DNA from: Marinilabiliaceae bacterium
GTDB taxonomy: Bacteria > Bacteroidota > Bacteroidia > Bacteroidales > Marinilabiliaceae
Direction of reading: 5' to 3'
Assembly (NCBI GenBank): GCA_016933045.1
Contig: JAFGBR010000040.1
Span: forward strand, 1-64,000
DNA length: 64,000 nucleotides
The notes beneath the pieces were generated by a model. That model worked only from the letters and a program-made list of their open reading frames with translations, had not been told where the DNA came from and ran no database searches. Positions 52,095 through 61,120 of the stretch are shown one piece after another. Made by a program: the position numbers and the translations under genes. Each line of letters begins with the position of its first letter. Position 1 is the first letter of the stretch.

Positions 52095-52102
52095 CAAAGA
52101 TA
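52095..52102 (-). promoter_or_regulatory. -7 box of the dapB promoter
   Basis: On the minus strand TATCTTTG matches TAnnTTTG. Transcription would start near 52088, giving a leader of about 59 bases. Confidence 0.6.
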
Positions 52103-52221
52103 AAAAATCGATGGAGTAATTGAAGTAAATATTAATTAAAAACCAGCTTGTTGGATTGATTACTTTTATTACGTTTTTGAAATTTTGAAAAAAAATAAAA
52201 TGCTGAAATATGTTGTGATAT

Positions 52222-52256
52222 AAAAAAGGGTGACTCTAAGTTTTGAGACACCCTTT
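52222..52256 (-). terminator. Terminator of the thrS-infC-rpmI-rplT operon
   Basis: On the minus strand AAAGGGTG pairs with CACCCTTT around a 16-base loop. A run of six T follows. Confidence 0.8.
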
Positions 52257-52276
52257 GTATAATTTGTTGGAGATAA

Positions 52277-52627
52277 TTAAGCTCCCATTGCTTTTTTTAC
52301 AACAGCTTTGAATGTTTCCGGATGATTAACAGCTAAATCGGCTAAAACCTTACGGTTAATTTCGATGTTCTCTTTTGCTATTAATCCCATTAGTTTACTG
52401 TACGAGATCCCCTCCAGACGAGCAGCAGCATTAATACGCTGAATCCATAATGCACGGAAAAGACCTTTTTTCTTTTTACGGTCGCGGTAGGCATAAGTCT
52501 GACCTTTTTCCCATGTGTTTTTTGCTACTGTCCAAACATTTTTTCTTCTACCAAAGTATCCTCTGGTTTCTTTGAGTAATTTTCTTCGTCTTTCTCTTGA
52601 CGCAACATGATTTACCGATCTAGGCAT
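52277..52627 (-). CDS. rplT: Ribosomal protein bL20
   Basis: A 116-residue 50S subunit protein needed early in 23S rRNA assembly. [20 protein letters not shown], then [20 protein letters not shown], then [20 protein letters not shown] are the family blocks in order. Length is normal. It is the last gene of the IF3-L35-L20 unit, 95 bases after rpmI. In other bacteria L20 represses this operon through an mRNA structure; no such mimic was recognised here. Confidence 0.98.
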   Translation of the reverse strand: MPRSVNHVASRERRRKLLKETRGYFGRRKNVWTVAKNTWEKGQTYAYRDRKKKKGLFRALWIQRINAAARLEGISYSKLMGLIAKENIEINRKVLADLAVNHPETFKAVVKKAMGA

Positions 52628-52722
52628 TTTTTCTAGTTTTTCGAATGTTAGCGTCCTTTTTTAATAAGGATCTTTAAGCTATATCATTCTGGTTAAACAA
52701 TTAAACACTCACTAACTTTTTT

Positions 52723-52920
52723 CTATTTCATAGTTAACAATAGCTTTACGTTTTTCTCGTCAGCTTTGTCTACTAATCCAAAATAAGTTAGGTTTCTCTT
52801 ACGCTTTGTTGTTTTCTTAGTCAAAATATGACTTTTGAATGCATGCTTGCGCTTGATTTTTCCGCTTCCGGTGATAGTGAAACGTTTCTTCGCACCGGAA
52901 TTAGTTTTCATTTTAGGCAT
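52723..52920 (-). CDS. rpmI: Ribosomal protein bL35
   Basis: A 65-residue basic 50S protein: [20 protein letters not shown], then [20 protein letters not shown], then a hydrophobic end with LLTMK. Length and motif order are as expected. It lies 34 bases after infC. Confidence 0.98.
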   Translation of the reverse strand: MPKMKTNSGAKKRFTITGSGKIKRKHAFKSHILTKKTTKRKRNLTYFGLVDKADEKNVKLLLTMK

Positions 52921-52954
52921 TACTATATATATTTAGTTGTTACAAACAATGTGA

Positions 52955-53521
52955 TTACTTTTTCTTAGGAGCTACTTTAGGAGTAAGGGTTATTGTCATT
53001 CTTTTTCCTTCCAGTTTAGGAAGTTGTTCAACTTTACCCAAATCTTCAAGATCGTTCGCTAATCTTAAAAGTAATATTTCACCTTGTTCTTTAAATAGTA
53101 TTGATCGTCCTTTAAAAAAAACAAATGCTTTTACTTTTGATCCTTCAGAAAGGAACTTTTCGGCATGTTTTAGTTTAAATTGGTAATCGTGATCATCAGT
53201 TTGTGGACCAAACCTTATTTCCTTAACAATTACTTTTACTGAATTAGCCTTCATCTCTTTTTGTTTTCGTTTTTGTTGATACAAAAATTTCTGAAGGTCA
53301 ATGATCCTACATACCGGGGGATCAGCATTTGGTGAAATTTCAACTAAGTCAAGTTCTAATTCATCAGCCATTTTTAAGGCTTCTGAAATGGAATAAACTC
53401 CTGGATTGTCAATGTTTTCGCCAACAATCCTGACTTGAGGGACCCTGATTCTTTCGTTTATTCGAAATTTCAACTCTTCTTTCTGAGGGGGTCCGTTCTT
53501 TTTTCTAGCTGGTTTAAAAAT
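52955..53521 (-). CDS. infC: Translation initiation factor IF-3, AUU start
   Basis: A 188-residue initiation factor. [38 protein letters not shown], and [20 protein letters not shown] span the N and C domains, and the protein ends KVAPKKK. No ATG opens the frame. The first in-frame candidates are a TTG at 53473, which would cut into the normal N-terminus, and an ATT at 53519-53521. The ATT is preceded by AGGAGGA at 53529-53535 with a 7-base gap, ideal for a start. AUU starts on infC mediate autoregulation by IF3 in E. coli and other bacteria. Confidence 0.93.
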   Translation of the reverse strand: MFKPARKKNGPPQKEELKFRINERIRVPQVRIVGENIDNPGVYSISEALKMADELELDLVEISPNADPPVCRIIDLQKFLYQQKRKQKEMKANSVKVIVKEIRFGPQTDDHDYQFKLKHAEKFLSEGSKVKAFVFFKGRSILFKEQGEILLLRLANDLEDLGKVEQLPKLEGKRMTITLTPKVAPKKK

Positions 53522-53528
53522 TGTAAAA

Positions 53529-53535
53529 TCCTCCT
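53529..53535 (-). promoter_or_regulatory. Strong Shine-Dalgarno site deciding the infC start
   Basis: AGGAGGA on the minus strand lies 7 bases before the ATT start. Strong sites of this kind are rare in Bacteroidota, whose ribosomes mostly hide the anti-Shine-Dalgarno sequence. Confidence 0.85.
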
Positions 53536-53564
53536 ATGATTTATTAAACTTAATATTGTTATCT

Positions 53565-55511
53565 CTAAATTGATGATTTTAAAATTTCATCAACTTCTGA
53601 ATTTACAAAATTAGCAAATTCTTCTATTTTCATTGAACCTTTATCACCTTCTCCTTGCTTTCGAACTGCAATGTGTTGCAACTCCATCTCTTTTTCGCCA
53701 ACAATAAGAAGGTATGGGATTCGCTTTAACTCATTGTCCCTGATTTTTTTACCTATTTTTTCGTTGCGGTCATCAAGGACGGCACGAATATCGTAATTAT
53801 TCAGCAATTTTAAAACTTTTTTTGCGTAATCGTTATATTTTTCGCTAATAGGTAAAATAACAGCCTGTTCGGGAGTTAGCCATAATGGAAATTTACCGGC
53901 AGTATGTTCTATTAATACAGCAACAAAACGTTCCATACTACCAAAGGGTGCTCGGTGAATCATTACGGGACGATGTTTTTGGTTATCGCTACCCATATAT
54001 TCTAAATCGAATCGTTCTGGCAAATTGTAATCGACTTGAATAGTTCCAAGCTGCCATTTTCGTCCAATGGCATCACGAACCATAAAATCGAGTTTAGGAC
54101 CATAAAATGCAGCTTCGCCATATTCAATCACTGTTTCAAGTTCTTTTTCGGCACAGGCTTCAATAATTGCACTTTCGGCTTTTTCCCAGTTTTCTTCCGA
54201 ACCAATATATTTTTCGTGATTTTCTTTGTCGCGTAACGAAATTTGTATTGTAAAATCTTTAAAATCGAGAGTTCTGAAAATGTATAGAACAATGTCTATA
54301 ACTTTTTTGAATTCATCTTTTAATTGATCATTACGACAAAAAAGGTGTGCATCATCCTGTGTAAATCCTCTTACTCTTGTTAATCCATGTAGTTCCCCAC
54401 TTTGTTCGTATCGATAAACGGTTCCAAACTCGGCTAATCTTATTGGAAGATCTTTGTATGAACGGGGTTTTGATTTGTATATTTCGCAATGGTGAGGGCA
54501 GTTCATTGGTTTAAGTAAGAACTCTTCACCTTCGGCAGGAGTGCTAATAGGTTGAAATGAATCTTGACCATATTTTGCATAGTGACCTGAAGTAACATAC
54601 AGTTCTTTCTGTCCAATATGTGGAGTAATAACTTGTTGATAATCATGATCGCGTTGAACTTTTTTCAGGAAGTTTTCGAGGCGTTCGCGTAATGCAGCTC
54701 CTTTAGGCAGCCATAAAGGAAGACCTTGACCTACTTTTTGTGAAAATGTAAACAATTCCAGTTCTTTTCCAATTTTTCGATGGTCGCGTTTTTTAGCTTC
54801 TTCAAGAAGAATAAGGTATTCATCGAGCATTTTTTGTTTTGGAAAAGAAATGCCATAAATACGAGTTAATTGTTTTCTTTTCTCATCGCCTCTCCAGTAT
54901 GCTCCTGCTACACTTAAAAGTTTTATTGCTTTTATTGGAGATGTATTTGGCAGGTGGGGGCCACGACATAAATCGGTGAAATTACCTTGTTTATACAGAG
55001 TAATAGTGCCATCTTCGAGGTCGTTGATCAGTTCAATTTTGTACTCGTCGTTTTTTTGAGTGAAGTATTTAAGTGCATTAGCTTTTGATACTTCTTCTCT
55101 TATAAAATCATTTTTTGTACGTGCCAGTTCAAGCATTTTCTTTTCGATTTCAGGCAGGTCGCTTTCTTTAATTACTACGTTATCGCCAGTGTCAATGTCG
55201 TAATAGAAACCATTTTCAATTGCAGGGCCAATGCCAAATTTGGTTCCCGGGTATATTGTTTCAAGCGTTTCAGCTAACAGGTGTGCCGAAGAGTGCCAAA
55301 ATGCATGTTTACCTTCTTCATCATCCCATTTATGAAGCTTTATTGAAGCATCATTATTAATAGGACGAGTTACATCCCAAAGCTGATTATTAACCGTTAT
55401 TGATAAAACATCGCGTGCTAATTGTGAACTTAGGCTTTGAGCTATATCAATACCAGTTATCCCTTTGGGATATTCTCTGACACTTTTATCGGGAAATGTT
55501 ATTTTTATCAT
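53565..55511 (-). CDS. thrS: Threonyl-tRNA synthetase
   Basis: A 648-residue class II synthetase. An N-terminal TGS domain (1-60) precedes the editing domain with [17 protein letters not shown] (zinc/deacylation His) and the catalytic core: [55 protein letters not shown] and [11 protein letters not shown]. The C-terminal anticodon-binding domain is about 545-648. It is the first gene of the operon with infC, rpmI and rplT. It starts at ATG 55511, close behind its promoter box. Confidence 0.98.
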   Translation of the reverse strand: MIKITFPDKSVREYPKGITGIDIAQSLSSQLARDVLSITVNNQLWDVTRPINNDASIKLHKWDDEEGKHAFWHSSAHLLAETLETIYPGTKFGIGPAIENGFYYDIDTGDNVVIKESDLPEIEKKMLELARTKNDFIREEVSKANALKYFTQKNDEYKIELINDLEDGTITLYKQGNFTDLCRGPHLPNTSPIKAIKLLSVAGAYWRGDEKRKQLTRIYGISFPKQKMLDEYLILLEEAKKRDHRKIGKELELFTFSQKVGQGLPLWLPKGAALRERLENFLKKVQRDHDYQQVITPHIGQKELYVTSGHYAKYGQDSFQPISTPAEGEEFLLKPMNCPHHCEIYKSKPRSYKDLPIRLAEFGTVYRYEQSGELHGLTRVRGFTQDDAHLFCRNDQLKDEFKKVIDIVLYIFRTLDFKDFTIQISLRDKENHEKYIGSEENWEKAESAIIEACAEKELETVIEYGEAAFYGPKLDFMVRDAIGRKWQLGTIQVDYNLPERFDLEYMGSDNQKHRPVMIHRAPFGSMERFVAVLIEHTAGKFPLWLTPEQAVILPISEKYNDYAKKVLKLLNNYDIRAVLDDRNEKIGKKIRDNELKRIPYLLIVGEKEMELQHIAVRKQGEGDKGSMKIEEFANFVNSEVDEILKSSI

Positions 55512-55545
55512 TTTAGATGCTACCTTATTGTATTAAAAAAGCATG

Positions 55546-55553
55546 CAAAGATA
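55546..55553 (-). promoter_or_regulatory. -7 box of the thrS operon promoter
   Basis: On the minus strand TATCTTTG matches TAnnTTTG. Transcription would begin near 55539, giving a leader of about 28 bases. Confidence 0.6.
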
Positions 55554-55692
55554 TATATAAAGATAAAATGAGTGAAATGATTCTCTCTTTTTTTATAAAT
55601 GAATTGATTAATAGTTTTTAGTTTGTGTTATGTAATTTTTTTTTGATGCCTATTTGATTAGTTTTGAATTTAAATTTTATAATTGATAAGAT

Positions 55693-57876
55693 ATGAACAG
55701 ATATTTTCTGATAATGCTTATTGTGGCATATTCGGTGTTTTTTGGTGTTAATGCTCAGAAAAAAGATATTGGTTTGGATGATTTGGGATTATTTATTCCG
55801 GCTAGTATTGGTGAAGTGGTTAATTATGATGAGGAACATTTTTTGATAATCAGCGATGATAATAGGTCAATTGATAAAATTGAATATAAAAGTGGAAAAA
55901 AGATTGGTTCAATTTTGGATTTATCAGTTTTTAATGATGTTAATGTAAATGATATTGAAGGTTTTGAGCTTTCGGAAAGTAAAAACAGGATTTTATTTTA
56001 CACTAATAGAACTAAAATATACAGAAGAAGTTTTACTGCCGATTATTACTTATATGATGTTGAACGAAAAAAAATTACTCCATTATCGGCTGAAGGTCAG
56101 GAACAGGCAGCAAGCTTGGCACCAAATGGAGATATGGCTGCTTATGTAAGAGGAAATAATATACATTTGGTTAAAATTAGGTTTGGAACAGAAAGTGCAA
56201 TTACTGATGATGGTAAAAAAGATTTTATTATTAATGGAATACCCGATTGGAATTATGAAGAGGAGTATGCGTTGAATAAATCGTATGAATGGTCGCCCAA
56301 TAGTGAAGAGATTGCCTATGTTAAATATGATGAATCTAAAGTGTCAATGTATTCATTTTCGGTTTATAAAGCTTCGTTTCCCGAGGTTGATAGTTGTGAG
56401 CTTTATCCGGGACAATATAAGTTTAAATATCCTAAAACTGGAGGTGTTAATTCAAAAGTAAGTGTTCATGTTTTTAATATCAAGAACAGAACAACTAAAA
56501 CGATGAATATTGGTGAAGATGAAGATTTTTATATACCCCGAATAAAATGGAGTCCTATAGATAATGAGTTAGGTGTAGTTAAAATTAATCGGTTACAAAA
56601 CCAGTTGGAGATATATTTGTTAAATACACAAAGTGGAGTTGGGCACGTTGTTTTAACTGATAGAAATGAAAGGTATATTGATGATTCTGTTTACGATAAT
56701 TGGGATTTTTTAAGTGATGGAAGTGGGTTTATTTATATGTGCGAAAAGGATGGTTATAATCATTTGTATCATTATTCAATGGCCGGAAAGGAGATTAATC
56801 AAATAACTAAAGGAGATTGGGATGTAACTGAATATATTGGATATGATAGTAATAAAAAGATGGTTTATTTTGAATCGTCCGAGGAATCGCCACTTCAACG
56901 TAATATATATCAGGTTCGTATTGATGGAAAAAATAAGAAACGTTTGAATGACAAAGCTGGTGTTAATAGTGCATTTTTTAGTAATGGGTGGAACTATTTC
57001 ATTTGTAATCATTCAGATATAGCTACCCCAACTAGTTTTTCAGTGCATAACAATAAAGGAGAGATTGTTGTAGAGTTGCTTGATAATGATCAAATTAACA
57101 AAAGAGTTAATGAATATAATTTTGCAAAAAAAGAATTTATACAGATTCCAAACCGTGATGGATTAAAATTAAATGCCTGGATAATTAAACCTGATAATTA
57201 TGATTCGTCACATTATTATCCACTGTTGATAGTTCAATATAGCGGACCTGCTCAACAATATGTAAAAGATGAATGGAGAGTAGGATGGGAACAATACCTG
57301 GTGTCGAAAGGTTATATTGTGGTTGGAATTGACCCTCGGGGAACTGGTGCAAGAGGAGAGGAGTTTCGCAAAACTACTTATATGAATTTTGGTATTAAAG
57401 AGTCTGACGATTTAATTGATGTTGCAAAATATTTAGGAGAAAAAAGTTATGTTGATAGAAGTCGTATAGGTATTTGGGGGTGGAGTCACGGAGGATATAT
57501 GAGTTTGATGTGTATGAGCAGATCTGATATTTTTAAAATTGGAATTTCAGTTGCAGCTGTTACAGATTGGAAATATTATGATACTGCATATACCGAACGA
57601 TATATGAGGCGGCCATTTGAAAATGGTACAGGATACAAATTATCATCGCCCATTAATTTGGTTAAAGACTTAAAAGGCAAATTACTTTTAATACATGGAA
57701 CTGCAGATGACAATGTTCATTTTCAGAATATGATGGAATATGTTGATGCACTGGTTCAAGCCGACAAGCAGTTTGACATGTTTGTTTATCCTAATCGGAA
57801 TCATAATTTGCGTGGTGGTAATACATATAATCATTTGTATAAGTTAATGAGTAATTATATAATTAATAACTTGTAA
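55693..57876 (+). CDS. Dipeptidyl peptidase IV (S9B prolyl oligopeptidase family)
   Basis: A 727-residue exported serine peptidase that removes Xaa-Pro dipeptides. A signal peptide (1-22, ending GVNAQ) is followed by a beta-propeller (about 40-480) with the double-Glu motif in WNYEEEYAL that holds the substrate's N-terminus. The alpha/beta hydrolase domain has Ser598 in GWSHGG, Asp672 in GTADDNVHF and His704 in NRNHNLRGG. The Asp-His spacing of 32 equals that of human DPP4. It is a single-gene unit. Confidence 0.94.
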   Translation: MNRYFLIMLIVAYSVFFGVNAQKKDIGLDDLGLFIPASIGEVVNYDEEHFLIISDDNRSIDKIEYKSGKKIGSILDLSVFNDVNVNDIEGFELSESKNRILFYTNRTKIYRRSFTADYYLYDVERKKITPLSAEGQEQAASLAPNGDMAAYVRGNNIHLVKIRFGTESAITDDGKKDFIINGIPDWNYEEEYALNKSYEWSPNSEEIAYVKYDESKVSMYSFSVYKASFPEVDSCELYPGQYKFKYPKTGGVNSKVSVHVFNIKNRTTKTMNIGEDEDFYIPRIKWSPIDNELGVVKINRLQNQLEIYLLNTQSGVGHVVLTDRNERYIDDSVYDNWDFLSDGSGFIYMCEKDGYNHLYHYSMAGKEINQITKGDWDVTEYIGYDSNKKMVYFESSEESPLQRNIYQVRIDGKNKKRLNDKAGVNSAFFSNGWNYFICNHSDIATPTSFSVHNNKGEIVVELLDNDQINKRVNEYNFAKKEFIQIPNRDGLKLNAWIIKPDNYDSSHYYPLLIVQYSGPAQQYVKDEWRVGWEQYLVSKGYIVVGIDPRGTGARGEEFRKTTYMNFGIKESDDLIDVAKYLGEKSYVDRSRIGIWGWSHGGYMSLMCMSRSDIFKIGISVAAVTDWKYYDTAYTERYMRRPFENGTGYKLSSPINLVKDLKGKLLLIHGTADDNVHFQNMMEYVDALVQADKQFDMFVYPNRNHNLRGGNTYNHLYKLMSNYIINNL

Positions 57877-57884
57877 TAAAAAGT

Positions 57885-57892
57885 TATATTTG
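57885..57892 (+). promoter_or_regulatory. -7 box of the tRNA-Leu promoter
   Basis: TATATTTG matches TAnnTTTG and lies 12 bases before the tRNA 5' end. Confidence 0.6.
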
Positions 57893-57903
57893 CAAGCGAA
57901 AAA

Positions 57904-57987
57904 GCCCAAATGGCGGAATTGGTAGACGCGCTAGTTTCAGGGACTAGTGTTCGCAAGGACGTGCAGGTTCGAGTCCTGTTTTGGGCA
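57904..57987 (+). tRNA. tRNA-Leu (anticodon CAG)
   Basis: An 84-nt type II tRNA. Acceptor GCCCAAA/TTTGGGC, anticodon stem CTAGT/ACTAG with loop TTCAGGG (anticodon CAG), a long variable arm, and T loop GGTTCGAGTCC. CCA is not encoded. Confidence 0.95.
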
Positions 57988-57995
57988 CCTGTAAA

Positions 57996-58024
57996 GCCGA
58001 ATTTCTTTTGAAATTCGGCTTTTA
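57996..58024 (+). terminator. tRNA-Leu terminator
   Basis: Perfect 10-bp arms GCCGAATTTC / GAAATTCGGC with a 4-base loop are followed by four T. Confidence 0.85.
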
Positions 58025-58119
58025 TTTGTTAAAAATGATAAATAATGTCTTAAGGTGATAAAAAAGCTGCATATTAATCATGTATTATTGTATTTAATTA
58101 AAAATTTAAAATAATTATA

Positions 58120-60474
58120 ATGCGAAATATATTTATTATTTGTTTGATGGTTTTAATTATTCCTGCTGGATTAAATGCAGGCTTTGTTTTGAAAAGTGGA
58201 AAAGATTTAAAAGTTGTTATTGGTAAAAATGAAGAGCAAGTAGTAAATACAGCTTTTGAAATGCTTAAAAACGATTATCGTGGTGTTTTTAATGCAGGCA
58301 TCGATTTGGTAAATAAAAAACCAAATGTGATTATAGGAACTGTTGGTGGTTCTAGTATGGCCGAAAAGTTAACAGAGGCCGAGGCAGTTTCCAATTTGGT
58401 AAAACATGAAGAAGCGTTTTTGATAACAGTTAATGGCAAACAACTAATTATATTGGGGAGTGATAAAAGAGGTACTGCTTATGGGATTTTAGAATTATCG
58501 CGAATTATTGGGGTCTCACCATGGGTATGGTGGGCCGATTCTCCGTATGACAAAAAAAAAGAGCTAGTTTTAAAGGATGGATACAAAACTATGCAATATC
58601 CGTCAGTAGCTCGTCGTGGAATTTTTATTAATGATGAAGATTGGGGGTTAATGCCATGGAGCAATAAAAATTATGAACCTTCAGATGTTAATGGAGAGAT
58701 AGGTCAAAAAACCCATGCTCGTATTTTTGAGTTACTGTTACGTTTAAGAGCTAATACTTTTTGGCCTGCAATGCATAGTTGTTCTAAAGCATTTTATGTA
58801 ACTCCCGGAAATAAAGAAGTAGCCGATAAGTATGGAATTTTCGTTGGAACATCACATTGCGAACCAATGATGCGCAATACTAACGCCGAATGGAAACAGT
58901 TTGGAAATGGTAGTTATAATTATATTACAAACCGAAATAATGTTCTAAAATTTTGGAAAGATCGTGTAACAGAATTAGCCGGTTCTGATAATATTTACAC
59001 ACTTGGTATTAGGGGTGTGCACGATGGTCGTATGGAGGGGGCGAGAACTGCTAAAGAGCAAAAAGAAGCATTGGCAGGTGTTATTCGCGATCAGCGTGAA
59101 ATGTTAGCCCGGTATGTAAATGAAAATGTTGAAGAAATATCACAGGTTTTTATTCCCTATAAAGAAGTTTTGTACGCCTATCAGGAAGGCTTAGAAGTTC
59201 CTGAAGATGTGACACTTATGTGGACAGATGATAACTATGGATATATACGTCATTTTCCCGATAGTATTGAGAGAGCCCGCAAAGGAGGTAATGGCATATA
59301 TTACCATGTTTCTTATTGGGGACGTCCACATGATTATTTGTGGTTGGCAACTCATCACCCCGCTTTGGTTTATACACAGATGAAGCTTGCTTATGAAAAG
59401 GGTGCACGTGAAATGTGGATATTAAATGTTGGTGATATCAAACCCGCCGAGTATCTTACCGAATTGTTTATGGATATGGCTTGGGATATCAATTCTATAT
59501 CGAATAATAAAGAAGGTTTGGATAAGCATTTGTTTCAATGGCTTAATAGAGAGTTTGGTAATGAAATGGCAATAGAACTTTTGCCGGTTTTGAATGAATA
59601 TTATAGATTGGCATATATTCGTAAGCCAGAATTTATGGGAAATACACGGACAGAAGAGAAAGATCCGGCCTATAAGGAGGTTACGGATTTGCCATGGAGC
59701 GAGACTTATGTTTTAAAGCGTATTAATGAATATGAGGCTATATCTACAAAGGTAAATCAATTATCGGGGGTTGTAGATGCTGAAAAACAATCATCGTGGT
59801 TTCAGTTGGTCGAATATCCTGTTCGTGCAGCCACGGCAATGAATAAAAAGCATTTGTATGGTCAGTTAGCTCGACATGGGAAAGTAAGTTGGACTAAAAG
59901 TGATGAAGCTTATGATGAAATTGTAAATCTTACTAACCAATATAATTTGTTAAATGGGAGTAAGTGGAATTTGTTAATGAGCTATAAACCCAGAAATCTT
60001 AATGTATATAATAGGGTTAAACGTGTAACTGCCAATAAAGCTTTAGAAGATAACAAAGATCCTTTATTTTGTTTTGATGGTATGGAATACACTACTTATA
60101 ATGGAACACTGCCAATAAGTCACGGGCTTGGATATAATGGTGGTGCTGTTTATCTGCCTAAAGGAAGTAAATTAGTTTATGAGTTTGAATTTGCCGGTAA
60201 TGATTCCTTAACAGTTGAGCTATTGCTTGCTCCCTTTCATCCCGTTGAAGGAACACAGCTGCGTTATGCAGTTACCCTTAATGATGATTTAAAACATGTG
60301 ATTGATTATAGTACAAAAGGACGAAGTGAAGAGTGGAAAGAGAATGTATTGTGGAATAGGGCTGTAAGAAAAAGCAAACATGATGTTTCAGCAGGAAAAC
60401 AAACATTAATTATTGAAGCGTTAGATGAGGGTGTTGTTTTAGATCAGGTAAAGATATGGGATGATATTGATTAA
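58120..60474 (+). CDS. Glycoside hydrolase family 115 (xylan alpha-1,2-glucuronidase)
   Basis: A 784-residue exported enzyme. A signal peptide (1-20, ending GLNAG) is followed by a GH67/115-type N-terminal domain (GSDKRGTAYGILELSRIIGV, SPWVWWADSPY). The catalytic barrel shows SVARRGIFINDEDWG, LLRLRANTFWPAMHSCSKAF, GTSHCEPMMRN, GIRGVHDGRMEG and DVTLMWTDDNYGYIRHFP. A C-terminal beta domain follows. Family members remove (4-O-methyl)glucuronic acid from xylan. It is shorter than many GH115 proteins because the C-terminal domain is short. It lies upstream of a SusC-like gene in a probable polysaccharide utilisation locus. Confidence 0.9.
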   Translation: MRNIFIICLMVLIIPAGLNAGFVLKSGKDLKVVIGKNEEQVVNTAFEMLKNDYRGVFNAGIDLVNKKPNVIIGTVGGSSMAEKLTEAEAVSNLVKHEEAFLITVNGKQLIILGSDKRGTAYGILELSRIIGVSPWVWWADSPYDKKKELVLKDGYKTMQYPSVARRGIFINDEDWGLMPWSNKNYEPSDVNGEIGQKTHARIFELLLRLRANTFWPAMHSCSKAFYVTPGNKEVADKYGIFVGTSHCEPMMRNTNAEWKQFGNGSYNYITNRNNVLKFWKDRVTELAGSDNIYTLGIRGVHDGRMEGARTAKEQKEALAGVIRDQREMLARYVNENVEEISQVFIPYKEVLYAYQEGLEVPEDVTLMWTDDNYGYIRHFPDSIERARKGGNGIYYHVSYWGRPHDYLWLATHHPALVYTQMKLAYEKGAREMWILNVGDIKPAEYLTELFMDMAWDINSISNNKEGLDKHLFQWLNREFGNEMAIELLPVLNEYYRLAYIRKPEFMGNTRTEEKDPAYKEVTDLPWSETYVLKRINEYEAISTKVNQLSGVVDAEKQSSWFQLVEYPVRAATAMNKKHLYGQLARHGKVSWTKSDEAYDEIVNLTNQYNLLNGSKWNLLMSYKPRNLNVYNRVKRVTANKALEDNKDPLFCFDGMEYTTYNGTLPISHGLGYNGGAVYLPKGSKLVYEFEFAGNDSLTVELLLAPFHPVEGTQLRYAVTLNDDLKHVIDYSTKGRSEEWKENVLWNRAVRKSKHDVSAGKQTLIIEALDEGVVLDQVKIWDDID

Positions 60475-61120
60475 ATTTTATATATGATTAATATATGGGT
60501 ATTATAACACTTTTTTTATTACTATTTATTTTATAGTATAATCATAGTTTTAGTATAATTTTTTTGATAAAATGTAGAGTCTTATCTATACTTGTTATTC
60601 ATTTTATTCAAATTGGCAGTTGAGTTAATTTTATTCTCCAGATTTCTGACATTTTTTAACACAATATTTATTTTGATTTATTTCAGGTTTTAAATTCTGT
60701 TTATTTAATAATGGAAGTGTTAATCTGTTAAAACGCATTTATATTTATAGCAATCTCTTTTCAATACAACTAACAGCTTCAATTTTGGTTGTGTTTCATT
60801 GTTTTGGCAAAAATTGATAAAAACCAGTCAGGTTTTGATAAATAGTATTGACTTCATTTTAATCAAATTGCAACTGTTTTAGTGTAGTTGAGCTTAATTG
60901 TTATTATTGTTTGTGAAGCTACATATCATATTTTGACATTTTAAATTCTACATATATTAAGTTTTTATTATCGTGTGTTTAATATGACTTAATTAATAAT
61001 AATGCTGTAAAAACTCGATGTTATACACCTTGGGTTATGTACGGCATCGTGTGAAATTATATGTAAATTAGGATTATTAAACTTAATACATTGCAAGTTA
61101 AACAGTTAAATTTTTTATTT
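60475..61120. other. 646-base AT-rich intergenic region before the SusC-like gene
   Basis: No coding frame or known RNA is seen. A small hairpin AAAACC-AGTCA-GGTTTT lies near 60823-60838. An imperfect inverted repeat CGATG...CATCG spans about 61016-61048 and is followed by a 75-base leader. This length is typical of the regulatory region before a SusC gene, where a hybrid two-component or sigma/anti-sigma regulator would act. No exact TAnnTTTG box was found. Confidence 0.5.

Noticed and set aside
60475-61120. Riboswitch or small gene before the SusC-like gene
   Set aside because: No conserved motif, strong hairpin with T run, or convincing frame was found.
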